A DNA stretch of 64,000 bases from a bacterium (GCA_026416715.1 JAOAEQ010000017.1:1-64000); one strand, 5' to 3'; shown: positions 33,891 to 43,468, numbered from the stretch's first letter. Program-made: numbers and translations. Notes: generated by a model not told the origin, from the letters alone.

Positions 33891-34876
33891 CCTATAAGTT
33901 CTTTCAATGCAATTCCAGCGGCGCCAATTGCTCCGGCATATTCGCCGAGTTTCGCCGGAAGAATTTTAACCCGTTTCGCTGGTTGTGGGAACGCGCGTTT
34001 TTTCACTTCTTCCCGAATCGGATTAAATAGATATTCTCCAGCATTAATCATTCCACCGGAGAACACTATCATCTCCGGATTGAAGATATTTACCAGACTC
34101 GCTGCCGCAATCCCAATATACCGCCCGGTCTCTCGCATAATATCTTTCGCTAACGTATCACCTTTCAACACCGCATCATATATCATCTTTGCAGTAACCT
34201 TATTCAAATCATTCTCTGCCAGTTCCCGGAGTATACTTTTCCTACCGAGCCGTAACGCATCTACCGCACGATTAACCATTCCGGTTGCCGAGGCGATGGC
34301 TTCTAGACAACCATGATTCCCGCAATTACAAACCGGTCCGTTCGGGAAAACCGATATATGTCCAAGTTCACCGGCGGTATCATCCGGTCCGCGATAGAGT
34401 TTTTTATCAATAATAATTCCGCCGCCGATACCAGTTCCGAGTGTTAACATAATCAAATTCGAAACCTTTTTCCCTGCACCAACCCAGAATTCGCCATACG
34501 CTGCCGCATTCGCATCGTTATCTAAGAAAACTGGGATTGTATTTCTAAACGCTTTTTTCACCATATCACGTAAAGGAACATTCACCCAGCCATCCAAATT
34601 CGGTGCATCGATAATAACGCCGGTTTTAGTACTCAACGGACCCGGCGCACCAACTCCAATAGCGATAATCTGATTAATTTGAATTTTCGCTTTCGCTACG
34701 GTCGCATAAATGGTATCAACAATACGGTTGACTACCGCATCTACACCTTGTTTCACTTCACTTAAACATTTAACTGATGCGATAACTTTCCCGTTGATAT
34801 CAGTAACCACGGTTATAATCGTCGTCCCACCTAAATCTACACCAATAAGATATTTCGCTTTTTTTGATTTATCCAT
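33887..34876 (-). CDS. ROK-family sugar kinase (glucokinase-like)
   Basis: 329 residues. ATP-binding DLGGTT at 14-19, catalytic base region DNDANAAAYGEFW, GTGIGGGIIIDKKLYRG, and the ROK zinc motif GHISVFPNGPVCNCGNHGCLEA-like segment spanning about 172-194 with its His and three Cys. There is no N-terminal DNA-binding domain, so this is a kinase and not an NagC/XylR repressor. Glucose or another hexose or amino sugar is the probable substrate. Confidence 0.95.
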   Translation of the reverse strand: MDKSKKAKYLIGVDLGGTTIITVVTDINGKVIASVKCLSEVKQGVDAVVNRIVDTIYATVAKAKIQINQIIAIGVGAPGPLSTKTGVIIDAPNLDGWVNVPLRDMVKKAFRNTIPVFLDNDANAAAYGEFWVGAGKKVSNLIMLTLGTGIGGGIIIDKKLYRGPDDTAGELGHISVFPNGPVCNCGNHGCLEAIASATGMVNRAVDALRLGRKSILRELAENDLNKVTAKMIYDAVLKGDTLAKDIMRETGRYIGIAAASLVNIFNPEMIVFSGGMINAGEYLFNPIREEVKKRAFPQPAKRVKILPAKLGEYAGAIGAAGIALKELIG

Positions 34877-35412
34877 ATTGATCTAACAGCTTGTAAAATA
34901 AGTCATGGAGTTAGGTAAAGAGTAAGTAGTGAGTTATGGTGTTGGTCTTAAGTGTTACTCTTATACCTACTTTACTTCACTTAGATACCTAACTCCTTGA
35001 CCATAACCATACTACTAAAACGAAGTTTGATTTACCCATTTTGGGGCATTATTTAATTTTATCCTAAACTCGTTTGGTTTAGCTAGAGTATCGCAGGCTG
35101 TCAGCCAGCTTGATTATACAATATAAGTTTTGTGTAAAATTCAAAATGAACGGATAACTCTCGTTCTTTCAATTGGAAATGAAAATTATGACCATCGGTT
35201 AGAATTAGCTGAACTTGCATTGAGCTCCGGCAGAGTTCAATGCAACCCTACTGTAATTGCAGGCGTTCATCTTTTTATTTGTTCAAGAACAACGGTAATC
35301 TGGTAATACCTAATTTTGATTCGTCACGAAAGTTGAAGTATACCGGTTTAATAAAGGTTGTAGAAGATACTACTCTCTTCTGATTTTAAGGGGATTTAGA
35401 ATCGGATTGCTG
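34877..35412. other. Gene-free stretch with a long inverted repeat
   Basis: About 536 bases. An inverted repeat fills 34905-35003: GGAGTTAGGTA (34907-34917) pairs with TACCTAACTCC. Further on I see only a 58-codon plus-strand frame (35130-35306) with no ribosome site or recognisable motif. No promoter or RNA gene could be supported. Confidence 0.5.
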
Positions 35413-35770
35413 CTAATCCACCTGTTTATCATATATCTGCGGAAGTTGAGCGAAAATCAAATGCATACTGTCTTTATCTAGATAATCTTTTTTAATTAAA
35501 ATTATCGCTGCATTGGTTTTCGCCCGAGAATTCCCTTCGTTAAGCAGTGCAACTAATTCCGATTTACCAAGAGGTTTTCTTTGATTACTTTATTTATTAA
35601 TCCTTGAGTAGGTTCTCCACCACCAATATGAGATAGTTTATATGCTACTCCGCCCTGAATAAACCGGGGCTGAAAGTATATCGCAGTTATAATCAACGCG
35701 ATTGCGGCAATATGATTGATGTATAAATTACTTTATCATATTCTTTAAACGTATTAAATCCAAATTGCAT
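35413..35770 (-). pseudogene. Decayed small membrane protein gene
   Basis: Three minus-strand reading pieces join into one protein only if two frameshifts are allowed. They are a start at 35770 (MQFGFNTFKEYDKVIYTS), a hydrophobic piece (HIAAIALIITAIYFQP...GGVAYKLSHIGGG) and a helical end (GKSELVALLNEGNSRAKTNA...LPQIYDKQVD) closing with TAG at 35413. The last piece resembles a HEAT-like repeat. No intact reading exists. I do not recognise the family. Confidence 0.55.
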
Positions 35771-35798
35771 AGTTATTTTTCTTACCAATCTAAATAAA

Positions 35799-37886
35799 TC
35801 ACATCATCTGAATCGGGTCAACGTCGATAGTGATTGAAGTATTGCCTATTTTCGTTCGTTGCGGAAGTTGGAGAATACTGGTTTGGTAGAGTTCACGGAG
35901 TGCGCTCGTTTCTTTCGCTTTCAAGAGGATTTGGAACCGGTATTTCTTCTGCAATTTCGGGATCGGCGCAACCGCAGGACCGTATATTTCAACTATCGGT
36001 GATTTCGTGGTTTCATCAATCTGAACATTCTCACGTAACAAATCCGCTAGGTTCACTACGACCGAGCGCGCAGTTTCGAGTTTCCGATGTGAAACCACAA
36101 TTAATCCGAGATGCCGGAACGGTGGATAAACCAGTTTCTTCCGATTATTCAATTCGAATTGATAGAATTCATGCCGAGTATTCTGTTTAGCAGCAATAAT
36201 CGCCGGATGATTCGGATAAAAGGTCTGAACGATAACTTCGCCCGGAATATTCCCGCGACCAGCACGACCAGCAACCTGGGTTAATAAGGCATAGGTTCGT
36301 TCCGCCCCGCGAAAATCCGGCGCGGTTAACGAGGTATCCGCATTAATCACGCCGACTAAGGTTACATTCGGAACATCAATTCCTTTCGCTATCATCTGGG
36401 TTCCGACTAATATATCGGTTTTCCCAAGGATAAAATTTTCGAGTACGGTTTCATATAATCCTGGTGATTTCCGGATATCCATATCTAACCGCGCGATGTT
36501 CGCTTCTGGAAATAACTGGCGCATTTCAGTTTCAACCTGTTCGGTTCCAACCCCAAGATACCGTATCAATTTTCCACCGCATTCCGGACAGAGTTTCGGT
36601 ATCGGATATGTTTTCCCGCAATAATGGCACTGCAGCTGGTTAGTGGTTAAATGATAGGTGACGGTTGTCGAACAATCTTCGCAGAGTTCTCGATGCCCGC
36701 AAACGCGACAGAGAACGATTCGCGCATATCCCCGCTGATTCAAGAATAAAATCGTCTGCTCTTTTTTTGCTAATCGGTCAGAAATCGCTTCTCGTAATCG
36801 CCGACATACGATTTTCGCTTCCGGGTCAGCTAGAACTTCATCTTTTATATCAATTATGGTAAATTTCGGCATTAACCGATTATCAATTCGATTCGGTAAT
36901 TCAGCTAATTGATATTTATTTATTTTCGCATTGTAATAACTTTCAAGCGAAGGCGTTGCGCTCCCGAGAACGACGGTCGCATTCAGCATTTTCCCACGGA
37001 GCACCGCTACATCGCGGGCGTTATATCGTGGGGTATTCCCTTGTTTATAGCTGGTTTCATGTTCTTCATCAACAATAATGAGTCCAAGGTTGTATAATGG
37101 AGCGAATACGGCTGAGCGCACGCCAACGACGATCCGAATATCGCCGCGTTTAACTGATTTCCATTGCTCATATCGTTCGGATGGTGTTAATCCACTATGG
37201 AGCACTGCAACCTTATTTCCGAACCGGTCTTTAAACCGTTTAACGATTTGATAGGTTATCGCTATTTCCGGAACCAGCACCAATGCGGATTTCCCTTGTT
37301 TCAAGCATTCTGCAATTGATTGCAGGTATATTTCAGTTTTCCCGCTGCCAGTAACACCATACACCAGAATGGTTTTAAATTGATTTACGTGCAAGCTTTG
37401 AACAATTAAATCGAGTGCTCTCTGCTGCTCTCTCGTCGGTAGTTGCGGTTCGCGCGGGATAACCTCAATGCGGGAAAATAAATCTGAATGCGAACTTAGA
37501 AAACTATACGGCAGTAGCGACGAGTCAGTTAACGTTTTTTTCGATCTCGCTTTTCTAGCCGGGGGAGTAACTAATTTCAACACTTCACCCCAAGCGCAAG
37601 CATAATAATCCGCAACCCATTTGGTTAACGAGAGTAAATGTTCATCGATAACCGGTGCTGCATCAATCAACCGTTCGAGCGATTTAAGTTCTCGCACTTT
37701 CGGAACATCCGGAAATGCAACGATATATCCGATTTTTTTTCGCTTTCCGAACGGAACCCGAACCCGCATCCCAATTCGAACCTGTGATTTCATATTTTCC
37801 GGAATCAAATAATGGAATAATTCCGGTATCGGAAGGTTTAACGCAACGGCTGCATAGTTCGGTAACCTCTGATTATTTTTTTGCAT
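35799..37886 (-). CDS. priA: Primosomal protein N' (replication restart helicase)
   Basis: About 695 residues from the preferred ATG at 37886; a TTG at 37925 without a ribosome site would add 13. Order: 3'-end-binding domain (PNYAAVALNLPIPELFHYL), Walker A GVTGSGKTE (about 178-186), DEEH (about 270), the zinc region with CRVCGHRELCEDC and CHYCGKTYPIPKLCPECG (about 390-445), then helicase motifs with TQMIAKGIDVPNVTLVGV and QVAGRAGRG. It reloads DnaB at stalled forks. Divergent from the FHA gene. Confidence 0.97.
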   Translation of the reverse strand: MQKNNQRLPNYAAVALNLPIPELFHYLIPENMKSQVRIGMRVRVPFGKRKKIGYIVAFPDVPKVRELKSLERLIDAAPVIDEHLLSLTKWVADYYACAWGEVLKLVTPPARKARSKKTLTDSSLLPYSFLSSHSDLFSRIEVIPREPQLPTREQQRALDLIVQSLHVNQFKTILVYGVTGSGKTEIYLQSIAECLKQGKSALVLVPEIAITYQIVKRFKDRFGNKVAVLHSGLTPSERYEQWKSVKRGDIRIVVGVRSAVFAPLYNLGLIIVDEEHETSYKQGNTPRYNARDVAVLRGKMLNATVVLGSATPSLESYYNAKINKYQLAELPNRIDNRLMPKFTIIDIKDEVLADPEAKIVCRRLREAISDRLAKKEQTILFLNQRGYARIVLCRVCGHRELCEDCSTTVTYHLTTNQLQCHYCGKTYPIPKLCPECGGKLIRYLGVGTEQVETEMRQLFPEANIARLDMDIRKSPGLYETVLENFILGKTDILVGTQMIAKGIDVPNVTLVGVINADTSLTAPDFRGAERTYALLTQVAGRAGRGNIPGEVIVQTFYPNHPAIIAAKQNTRHEFYQFELNNRKKLVYPPFRHLGLIVVSHRKLETARSVVVNLADLLRENVQIDETTKSPIVEIYGPAVAPIPKLQKKYRFQILLKAKETSALRELYQTSILQLPQRTKIGNTSITIDVDPIQMM

Positions 37887-38368
37887 AGACAATTTATGGT
37901 TATCCAGAATCAATAACTTCAGCAAGAGAAAATAATATTTCTAAACAAATGTAGCATACCATACATTCCAGTAAACTCCAATTACATTTTGGTAATCGAT
38001 GGTAACTTTTTTACCCATTGTTAACGGTTGCGACCGGCTCGGTACAGCTTAACCGCAATACATCACTTAAAATCTACCTTCTGATAACTTACCATCCTGA
38101 TTTGATTAACCTTAACGGAATTTAACGGTTTCGAAGTGATACCCGAATTGATCGGTTCAATTCGGGTTCTACCCCGCTTTCGGTTCAGATTATATTTCGG
38201 GGTATTCGCTGATTTAATTTCGGTATAGTTTTCGCATAGTAAATTATGGTGTAGCCGCTGGTTTTCAATGATAAACATTAACCATTATTGTATCTGACTA
38301 GTTGACGAAATACTTTAGTCAGAGATACAATGGTATAGATATTGGAAGAACTTATTGGAGGAGATATT
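37887..38368. other. Divergent intergenic region with a repeated hairpin
   Basis: About 480 bases between priA and the FHA gene. The only clear structure is the hairpin at 38141-38167. Several minus-strand frames end inside without ribosome sites or recognisable motifs. A promoter for each gene must lie here but none is convincing by eye. Confidence 0.5.
38141..38167. repeat. Repeated hairpin, copy 1
   Basis: ACCCGAATTGA (38141-38151), loop TCGGT, TCAATTCGGGT (38157-38167). The same stem occurs at 56247-56275. This copy lies between divergent genes, so it is not a terminator. Confidence 0.6.
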
Positions 38369-39433
38369 ATGCCACAACTGATTATTAAACTCGGCGAACA
38401 AGTGGTGCAAAAATATTCGTTTGATAAAGAGTTAATCAGTATCGGTCGGGCAATAGATAATGAGGTGGTAATTGACAATTTAGCGGTATCACGTCGCCAT
38501 TGTCAAATAACGAAAGAAGAAGGGAAATTTATCATCACCGATTTAAAAAGCGCTAACGGAACTTTTGTCAATGGTGAACGGGTTAACCGCCGGATTTTGA
38601 AACATAACGATGTGATTTCTATTGGTAAACATAAAATCTTTTATCTGGAAGATGTACGGTTTACTGGCGCTGACCCGCATCGTGAGTTCGATTTCGACCG
38701 GACAATAATCGTTGCTGAGCCGGAGCCGAGTTTTCTGGTTCTGCTGCAAGGGAAAGCAGAGAAATCAAATTTCAAACTTGATAAAGCGGAACTCTATATC
38801 GGTCGCGATGCTGGTTGTGATGTGGTTCTTGCGGACTGGATGATTGCAAAACAGCATGCAAAATTAACACGACAGGGTAAAAATTATTATATTACCGACC
38901 TTGGAACCTGGAAAGGAACAAAGGTGAACGGTGAGCCGATTAAAGGTGATCGGTTGTTATTCCATAAAGATATCATCGAAATCGGAACTGCACGATTGCA
39001 ATTTCTCGTCTCTGATATAGAAGAAATGGACCATCTCGGAATTCCATTAGCTGGTCCGATAGAATTAGAACCTGAAATCGGTCCTGCAGTGCCGGCAACA
39101 GAAGCAGCAGATAAAGTTTCGAAATTCTCAACCACATTTTCAGCTCCGAAAGGGGAATATGTTGCTAGCGTTAGTTCCCCGATATTTCACTTTCTCGATT
39201 GCAACTGGGCTAAGGGTATTGCAGAAAAAAATCGGATTTATTTTGCTACCGTCGGCGATGCGATACTGTCCCGCCGTCGGTCGTGTCGAACCTGTAATCC
39301 CGGAATGCAAAATAAAGATATTGAATTCTGGTTGAAAATGCTCTCTGATCGCGATGCTTCGGTGCGTCGTCATGCAGTAGCAAACCTGAAAAAACTAACC
39401 GGTAAGGATTATTCAAAAGAAACGGAATTATAA
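38369..39433 (+). CDS. Two-FHA protein with an Ada-type zinc segment and a HEAT-like tail
   Basis: 354 residues starting at the ATG at 38369, which follows GGAGGAG; the frame's earlier TTG is rejected. FHA domain 1 (about residues 20-90) has ISIGRAIDNEVVIDN and SRRHCQI; FHA domain 2 (about 120-190) has LYIGRDAGCDVVLADW and KQHAKLT; both keep the phosphothreonine-binding R and S/K-H residues. Near 265-300, FHFLDCNWAKGI...SCRTCNP has the spacing of an Ada-like zinc-binding domain. The last 30 residues (DRDASVRRHAVANLKKL) form one HEAT-like repeat. The combination suggests a phosphoprotein-sensing adaptor. Confidence 0.85.
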   Translation: MPQLIIKLGEQVVQKYSFDKELISIGRAIDNEVVIDNLAVSRRHCQITKEEGKFIITDLKSANGTFVNGERVNRRILKHNDVISIGKHKIFYLEDVRFTGADPHREFDFDRTIIVAEPEPSFLVLLQGKAEKSNFKLDKAELYIGRDAGCDVVLADWMIAKQHAKLTRQGKNYYITDLGTWKGTKVNGEPIKGDRLLFHKDIIEIGTARLQFLVSDIEEMDHLGIPLAGPIELEPEIGPAVPATEAADKVSKFSTTFSAPKGEYVASVSSPIFHFLDCNWAKGIAEKNRIYFATVGDAILSRRRSCRTCNPGMQNKDIEFWLKMLSDRDASVRRHAVANLKKLTGKDYSKETEL

Positions 39434-39492
39434 CTAGAAATATAGCGATTTGAATCCGCTTGCTCATTCATTGAAATTTTGCGTGTTGGATT

Positions 39493-40230
39493 GTGAGTGT
39501 GTTCATCATGTTGAGTGGTTTTCGCGACCTGCTATTCCCTAATGTTTGTCGGATTTGTCAGACGAAATTAGCGGCAACTGAACTCGCTCCCGGAAAAATC
39601 TGTTCAATCTGCTGGAATAAACTCGAATATATTTTCCCGCCATATTGTCTACGGTGTGGACATCCGTCCGGTGATGGACATACTGCGTCGTGCAACCATT
39701 GTATAGCACTCAATCCATGGTTTGCGTTTGCACGCAGTATCGGAAAATACACTGGGGTGTTGCGGGAAGCAATCCAACTATTTAAATTGCACTATAAAGA
39801 AGATTTAGCGGAACCGCTCGCGAATCTGCTGATCCAATATCTGAAGAAAAGTCGGGATTTGGCTGATTATCAAACTTATGATTATCTTATACCCGTTCCA
39901 TTGCATCCAGCGAAACAGCGTGACCGAGAATTCAATCAGGTTGAAGTCCTTGCGCGTATTATATCCGAACAACTCAATATTCCACTCTCTACCGATAATC
40001 TTTATCGGAAACGATATACAACCCCGCAAATGGCAATATCTCGCGAAAAACGGTTGACCAACGTTTCGCAAGCGTTTGCAGTTCGCAATCCGCATCTATT
40101 AACCCGGAAAAAAATCATCCTGCTTGATGATATTATGACCACTGGCGCTACGGTTAACGAATGTAGCCATATGTTAAAACAAGCAGGATGTGATAAAGTA
40201 GCGGTATTGGTTTTAGCGCGTGGCGGATGA
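39493..40230 (+). CDS. comF: ComF-family phosphoribosyltransferase
   Basis: 245 residues. An N-terminal zinc ribbon (CRICQTKL...CSICWNKL...CLRCGHPSG...CNHC, about 19-65) is followed by the type I phosphoribosyltransferase domain with PVPLHPAKQRDREFNQ near 138 and the PRPP motif ILLDDIMTTGAT near 216. ComF proteins take part in DNA uptake in competent species; in others the role is open. The start could be the GTG at 39493 or the ATG at 39508; neither has a clear ribosome site. Confidence 0.9.
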   Translation: MSVFIMLSGFRDLLFPNVCRICQTKLAATELAPGKICSICWNKLEYIFPPYCLRCGHPSGDGHTASCNHCIALNPWFAFARSIGKYTGVLREAIQLFKLHYKEDLAEPLANLLIQYLKKSRDLADYQTYDYLIPVPLHPAKQRDREFNQVEVLARIISEQLNIPLSTDNLYRKRYTTPQMAISREKRLTNVSQAFAVRNPHLLTRKKIILLDDIMTTGATVNECSHMLKQAGCDKVAVLVLARGG

Positions 40231-40303
40231 TAGATTGCAGAAACGAAGAACTATCTCCGAATAAATATTGTATTCTTTCCCCCTACAATTCAACCGCAGG
40301 AGG

Positions 40304-40567
40304 TTATATGGTATCCGGATTTGATTCTAATGGTATCATCGTGATAATTGACCCACGGTTGATTTCCATAAACTCACAGGTATAAAGTTTGCGGCTTCCA
40401 TCAGAGCTATAAACCTGCGCTTCGGTAACCGGAATAAACTGACGCGCAGTATTAACAAATTCGGATAACCGCATTTTCGGTAACATATGAATTTTCCCTT
40501 CAACCCGAAATCCAGGAACGATAATCGCTACTCGACGTTGTTCTCGTTCAATTTTTTGCGTCGGCAT
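40304..40567 (-). CDS. Small conserved-looking protein of unknown function
   Basis: 87 residues with a strong ribosome site (GAGGAGGAAT) before the ATG at 40567. The sequence is beta-rich and basic at the start (MPTQKIEREQRRVAIIVPG), with GKIHMLPKMRLSEFVNTARQF in the middle and a region that looks like a small beta barrel. No motif allows a function. It precedes a convergent 25-codon frame with its own ribosome site (40308-40385) on the other strand. Confidence 0.65.
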   Translation of the reverse strand: MPTQKIEREQRRVAIIVPGFRVEGKIHMLPKMRLSEFVNTARQFIPVTEAQVYSSDGSRKLYTCEFMEINRGSIITMIPLESNPDTI

Positions 40568-40683
40568 ATTTTATTCCTCCTCGATGAATTAATTATAGCG
40601 CAAAAACCAGAATGATACCCGTTGCTATAATACGGTGATCCAGTTAATACTAAGTTGTTCACCCGATATCTGATATGGAAATG

Positions 40684-41724
40684 TTAAATAAATACTTTTG
40701 CTTCTTCCGGTATACCATATTTATATCGGGAAAGAAACGCTTCAACTACTTTCGGTGCAAACTGACTTCCGGAACAATTGGTTATTTCCTGGATTGCTTC
40801 GTGATGTGTATAACTTCTCCGATACGGGCGGTCGGAAGTCATTGCGTCATAGGCATCAGCGACAGCAATAATCTGTGCACCGAGTGGAATATCGTCTCCC
40901 TGTAATCCGTCTGGATATCCTTTCCCATTATACCATTCATGATGATGCTTGAGATATAAGCTAACCTCTTGTAAATAAGGAACATCTCGTAGCATATCAT
41001 ATCCGAGCAACGGATGCTGTTTCATCACCGAATATTCTTCCGGAGTATATTTCCCTTCTTTTTTGAGAATATGATCCGGAATCCCAATTTTCCCAATATC
41101 ATGAATCATCGCCGCATATTGGAAATGACGAATTAACCGTTCGGTCATAGCTACATTTTGCTCTAACGCTTCTGCAATTTGTGTCGAATATTTCATTACT
41201 CGGTCGGAATGACCCCGCGTATATCGGTCTTTTGCATCAATTGCTGCGGCTAACGCGCGAACAGTTAAAAAATAGGCACGTTCAAGTTCATCGCGAAGTT
41301 GCTCGTTTTCAATTCCCTGTCTCCTAATTTCCAAACACCGTTTAACTGTATGCTTTAAATCGTCAACATTGCACGGTTTAACCAAATAATCATACGCACC
41401 GCGGCGTAACGCCGCAATTGCGGATTCTACACTGGCATAGGCGGTAAGGAGAATCACCAATGTCTTCGGATAATATTGTTTAACATGTTCAATAATATCC
41501 AATCCGGATTCGCCATTAAGCCGTAAATCGGTCAGCACCAGCGAATATTGCATTTGATGCAAACATTGCACCGCTTCTTTTACCGTAGCAACCGCCGTTA
41601 CTTGATATCCAACATTTTCTAAGATGGTTGAAAGACTGCGGCGGATAATTTCCTGGTCATCAACAATGAGAATCGCATCCGGTTGCTGAGTTCGAAATAG
41701 TTGATGCTGCTTGTGGTGATTCAC
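40684..41724 (-). CDS. Response regulator with HD-GYP domain
   Basis: 346 residues. Receiver domain 15-130 with DD22-23, phosphoacceptor D66 in LVLTDLRLNG and YLVKPC near 115. A short helical linker leads to the HD-GYP domain: catalytic H208-D209 in HDIGKIGIP, then HHEWYNGKGYPDG near 262-275 and ADAYDAMTSDRPYR. Such proteins hydrolyse cyclic-di-GMP when the GYP triad is intact, as here. Its start overlaps the end of the histidine kinase gene by four bases, so the two form a unit. Confidence 0.95.
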   Translation of the reverse strand: MNHHKQHQLFRTQQPDAILIVDDQEIIRRSLSTILENVGYQVTAVATVKEAVQCLHQMQYSLVLTDLRLNGESGLDIIEHVKQYYPKTLVILLTAYASVESAIAALRRGAYDYLVKPCNVDDLKHTVKRCLEIRRQGIENEQLRDELERAYFLTVRALAAAIDAKDRYTRGHSDRVMKYSTQIAEALEQNVAMTERLIRHFQYAAMIHDIGKIGIPDHILKKEGKYTPEEYSVMKQHPLLGYDMLRDVPYLQEVSLYLKHHHEWYNGKGYPDGLQGDDIPLGAQIIAVADAYDAMTSDRPYRRSYTHHEAIQEITNCSGSQFAPKVVEAFLSRYKYGIPEEAKVFI

Positions 41725-43154
41725 AATCTTGAATTCTCCTTTGCATTCGATGGCAAAATGGGTAGATTATCTGCCCCCGATGCGGAATCAGTAAATATTG
41801 GGATGTCTAATTTATCCGCTGGTTGCCAGATGGGAATATAAACATGAAATGTAGTACCGGTATGTAATTTCGATTCAACGATGATTTCCCCTTGATGCTC
41901 TTGAATAATCTGTTTGCAGACCGTTAACCCGAGTCCGGTTCCGCCTGGTTTCGTGGTATAAAATGGTTCGAATATATGCGGTAATTTATCTTCCGGAATT
42001 CCACTGCCAGTGTCTATAACAGAAAGTTGGATTCGGCTCGGTATATTCGGGTCAATTCGTGTCGAGAGTTTCAACTCTCCACCATTCGGCATTGCTTGCA
42101 GTGCGTTAAAGCAAAGATTCAATAGCACCTGTTTCAATTGGTCTGGACTTCCCTTAACCGCTGGTAATGATGGCGATAAATCGAGTGTAACCGTATATTT
42201 CTTTTCTCGGAGAGGTTTCCCCAGTAATAGGAGAGTCTGCTCAATGAGTTCGTTAATATTTACTTCCTGATAAGGCGCTTTTGTAGGTTTATAGAGGTCG
42301 AGGAGTTGCCGAATAATTTTGCCGGTTCGTTCTAGTTCAGCGTTTACGAGTTTCAGATATTCTTTATGCGGATGATCAGCTGCGGTCTCCGATGAAATCA
42401 AATAGAGATAATTCTTTATTCCGTCAATACTATTATTGACTTCGTGTGAAACCGATGCCGCAAGCATTCCGATATTAGCTAACGATTCAAATTGTTTTAA
42501 ATGCTGGACGATTTCATCTGCAGGTAATGTATTGATGTTAAGGATATCTTTTTTTCTAGCGGTAGCGCTCGGTTTATTTGCTGCCGCTGATACCGCAGCA
42601 TAATTTCGCGCATTTTCAATAGCGATTCCCGCTTCCCGAGCAAACGTTGCAATAGCGGATAATTCTGGTTTCGTCAACGTTTTCACCGTTGAATAATAAA
42701 GTACGAGACATACCAGCAGTTCACTTTTACCGAGAATCGGCACAACGACAAATGACCGAAATCCATAATCGAGATAGATTTGCCTATCAAATCCGGTCGC
42801 CGCAGTTGCCGTATCTAAAACATCGGAAACGACATGAACTCGAAATCCTTGTACTAACTTTGCAACCGCACTCTGATTGATTGCGCTACCGGTAGCAGAA
42901 GGAGTGGCGGTAACCGTTTCGATGAACCCTTCCGGAGTATCGGTTGCGGATAAGAGAGACCCTATCGGTTTCGTTGGTTCGGATGGATTTAGCGCGAACA
43001 ATAGCGCTGCATCAGCGGCTAGTAACTGCGCTCCTAATACAACCGTTGAATGATATACCCGGGTTGGTTCTAAACTACTAAACAATCCGGAAATATAACT
43101 TAACAACGTTGGACTGGAATATGAATTTAATCCATCCGACATACAACGGTACAC
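41721..43154 (-). CDS. Soluble GAF-type sensor histidine kinase
   Basis: 477 residues. GAF-type sensing domain about 20-180 (ending ATFAREAGIAIENARNYAAV), HisKA with H237 in SVSHEVNNSIDGIKNYLYL-type context, and an HATPase with NLCFNALQAMPNGG, DTGSGIPEDKL, FEPFYTTKPGGTGLGL. No membrane segment, so the sensor is cytoplasmic. A strong promoter sits 47-75 bases upstream. Cognate regulator is the HD-GYP protein downstream. Confidence 0.95.
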   Translation of the reverse strand: MYRCMSDGLNSYSSPTLLSYISGLFSSLEPTRVYHSTVVLGAQLLAADAALLFALNPSEPTKPIGSLLSATDTPEGFIETVTATPSATGSAINQSAVAKLVQGFRVHVVSDVLDTATAATGFDRQIYLDYGFRSFVVVPILGKSELLVCLVLYYSTVKTLTKPELSAIATFAREAGIAIENARNYAAVSAAANKPSATARKKDILNINTLPADEIVQHLKQFESLANIGMLAASVSHEVNNSIDGIKNYLYLISSETAADHPHKEYLKLVNAELERTGKIIRQLLDLYKPTKAPYQEVNINELIEQTLLLLGKPLREKKYTVTLDLSPSLPAVKGSPDQLKQVLLNLCFNALQAMPNGGELKLSTRIDPNIPSRIQLSVIDTGSGIPEDKLPHIFEPFYTTKPGGTGLGLTVCKQIIQEHQGEIIVESKLHTGTTFHVYIPIWQPADKLDIPIFTDSASGADNLPILPSNAKENSRL

Positions 43155-43468
43155 TAAAAATACTAAAACGAGATTTAAACAACCAAATTTAGATTAATTA
43201 TTTATATCATAGTTCAACTCTATTTGCAACAAATTAATGCACGTTTTTTTGAACAAATAACCTATTTCGCCTAAAAATGCTATATTATGCTAACTCAAAT
43301 TAAACCGAAGACATCTATAAATAGTCTATGCAACTATATTTTTGTTTTATTTAAGTGTTCTTTACTGGAGCTCAATTTGCATAATTTATTCTTGACAGCA
43401 ACTTGCAGTTTACACTACTATAATTTACAATTTTCCTAGCACAATAATGAGGTATTGACATTGAATTT
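43155..43468. other. Intergenic region between histidine kinase and tRNA-Cys
   Basis: 314 bases, A/T-rich. It holds the kinase promoter at 43201-43229 and, before the tRNA, a TTGACA (about 43393) and a TATAAT (about 43419) that are 21 bases apart and so too far for a standard promoter. Confidence 0.5.
43201..43229 (-). promoter_or_regulatory. Sigma70-type promoter for the histidine kinase-HD-GYP operon
   Basis: On the minus strand TTGCAA (43229-43224), 17 bases, TATAAA (43206-43201), about 47 bases before the kinase start. Confidence 0.6.

Noticed and set aside
38141-38167. Terminator for priA or the FHA gene
   Set aside because: It lies between divergent genes and no T-run follows, so I treat it as a repeat.
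43393-43424. Promoter TTGACA...TATAAT before tRNA-Cys
   Set aside because: The spacer is 21 bases, too long for a standard sigma70 promoter.
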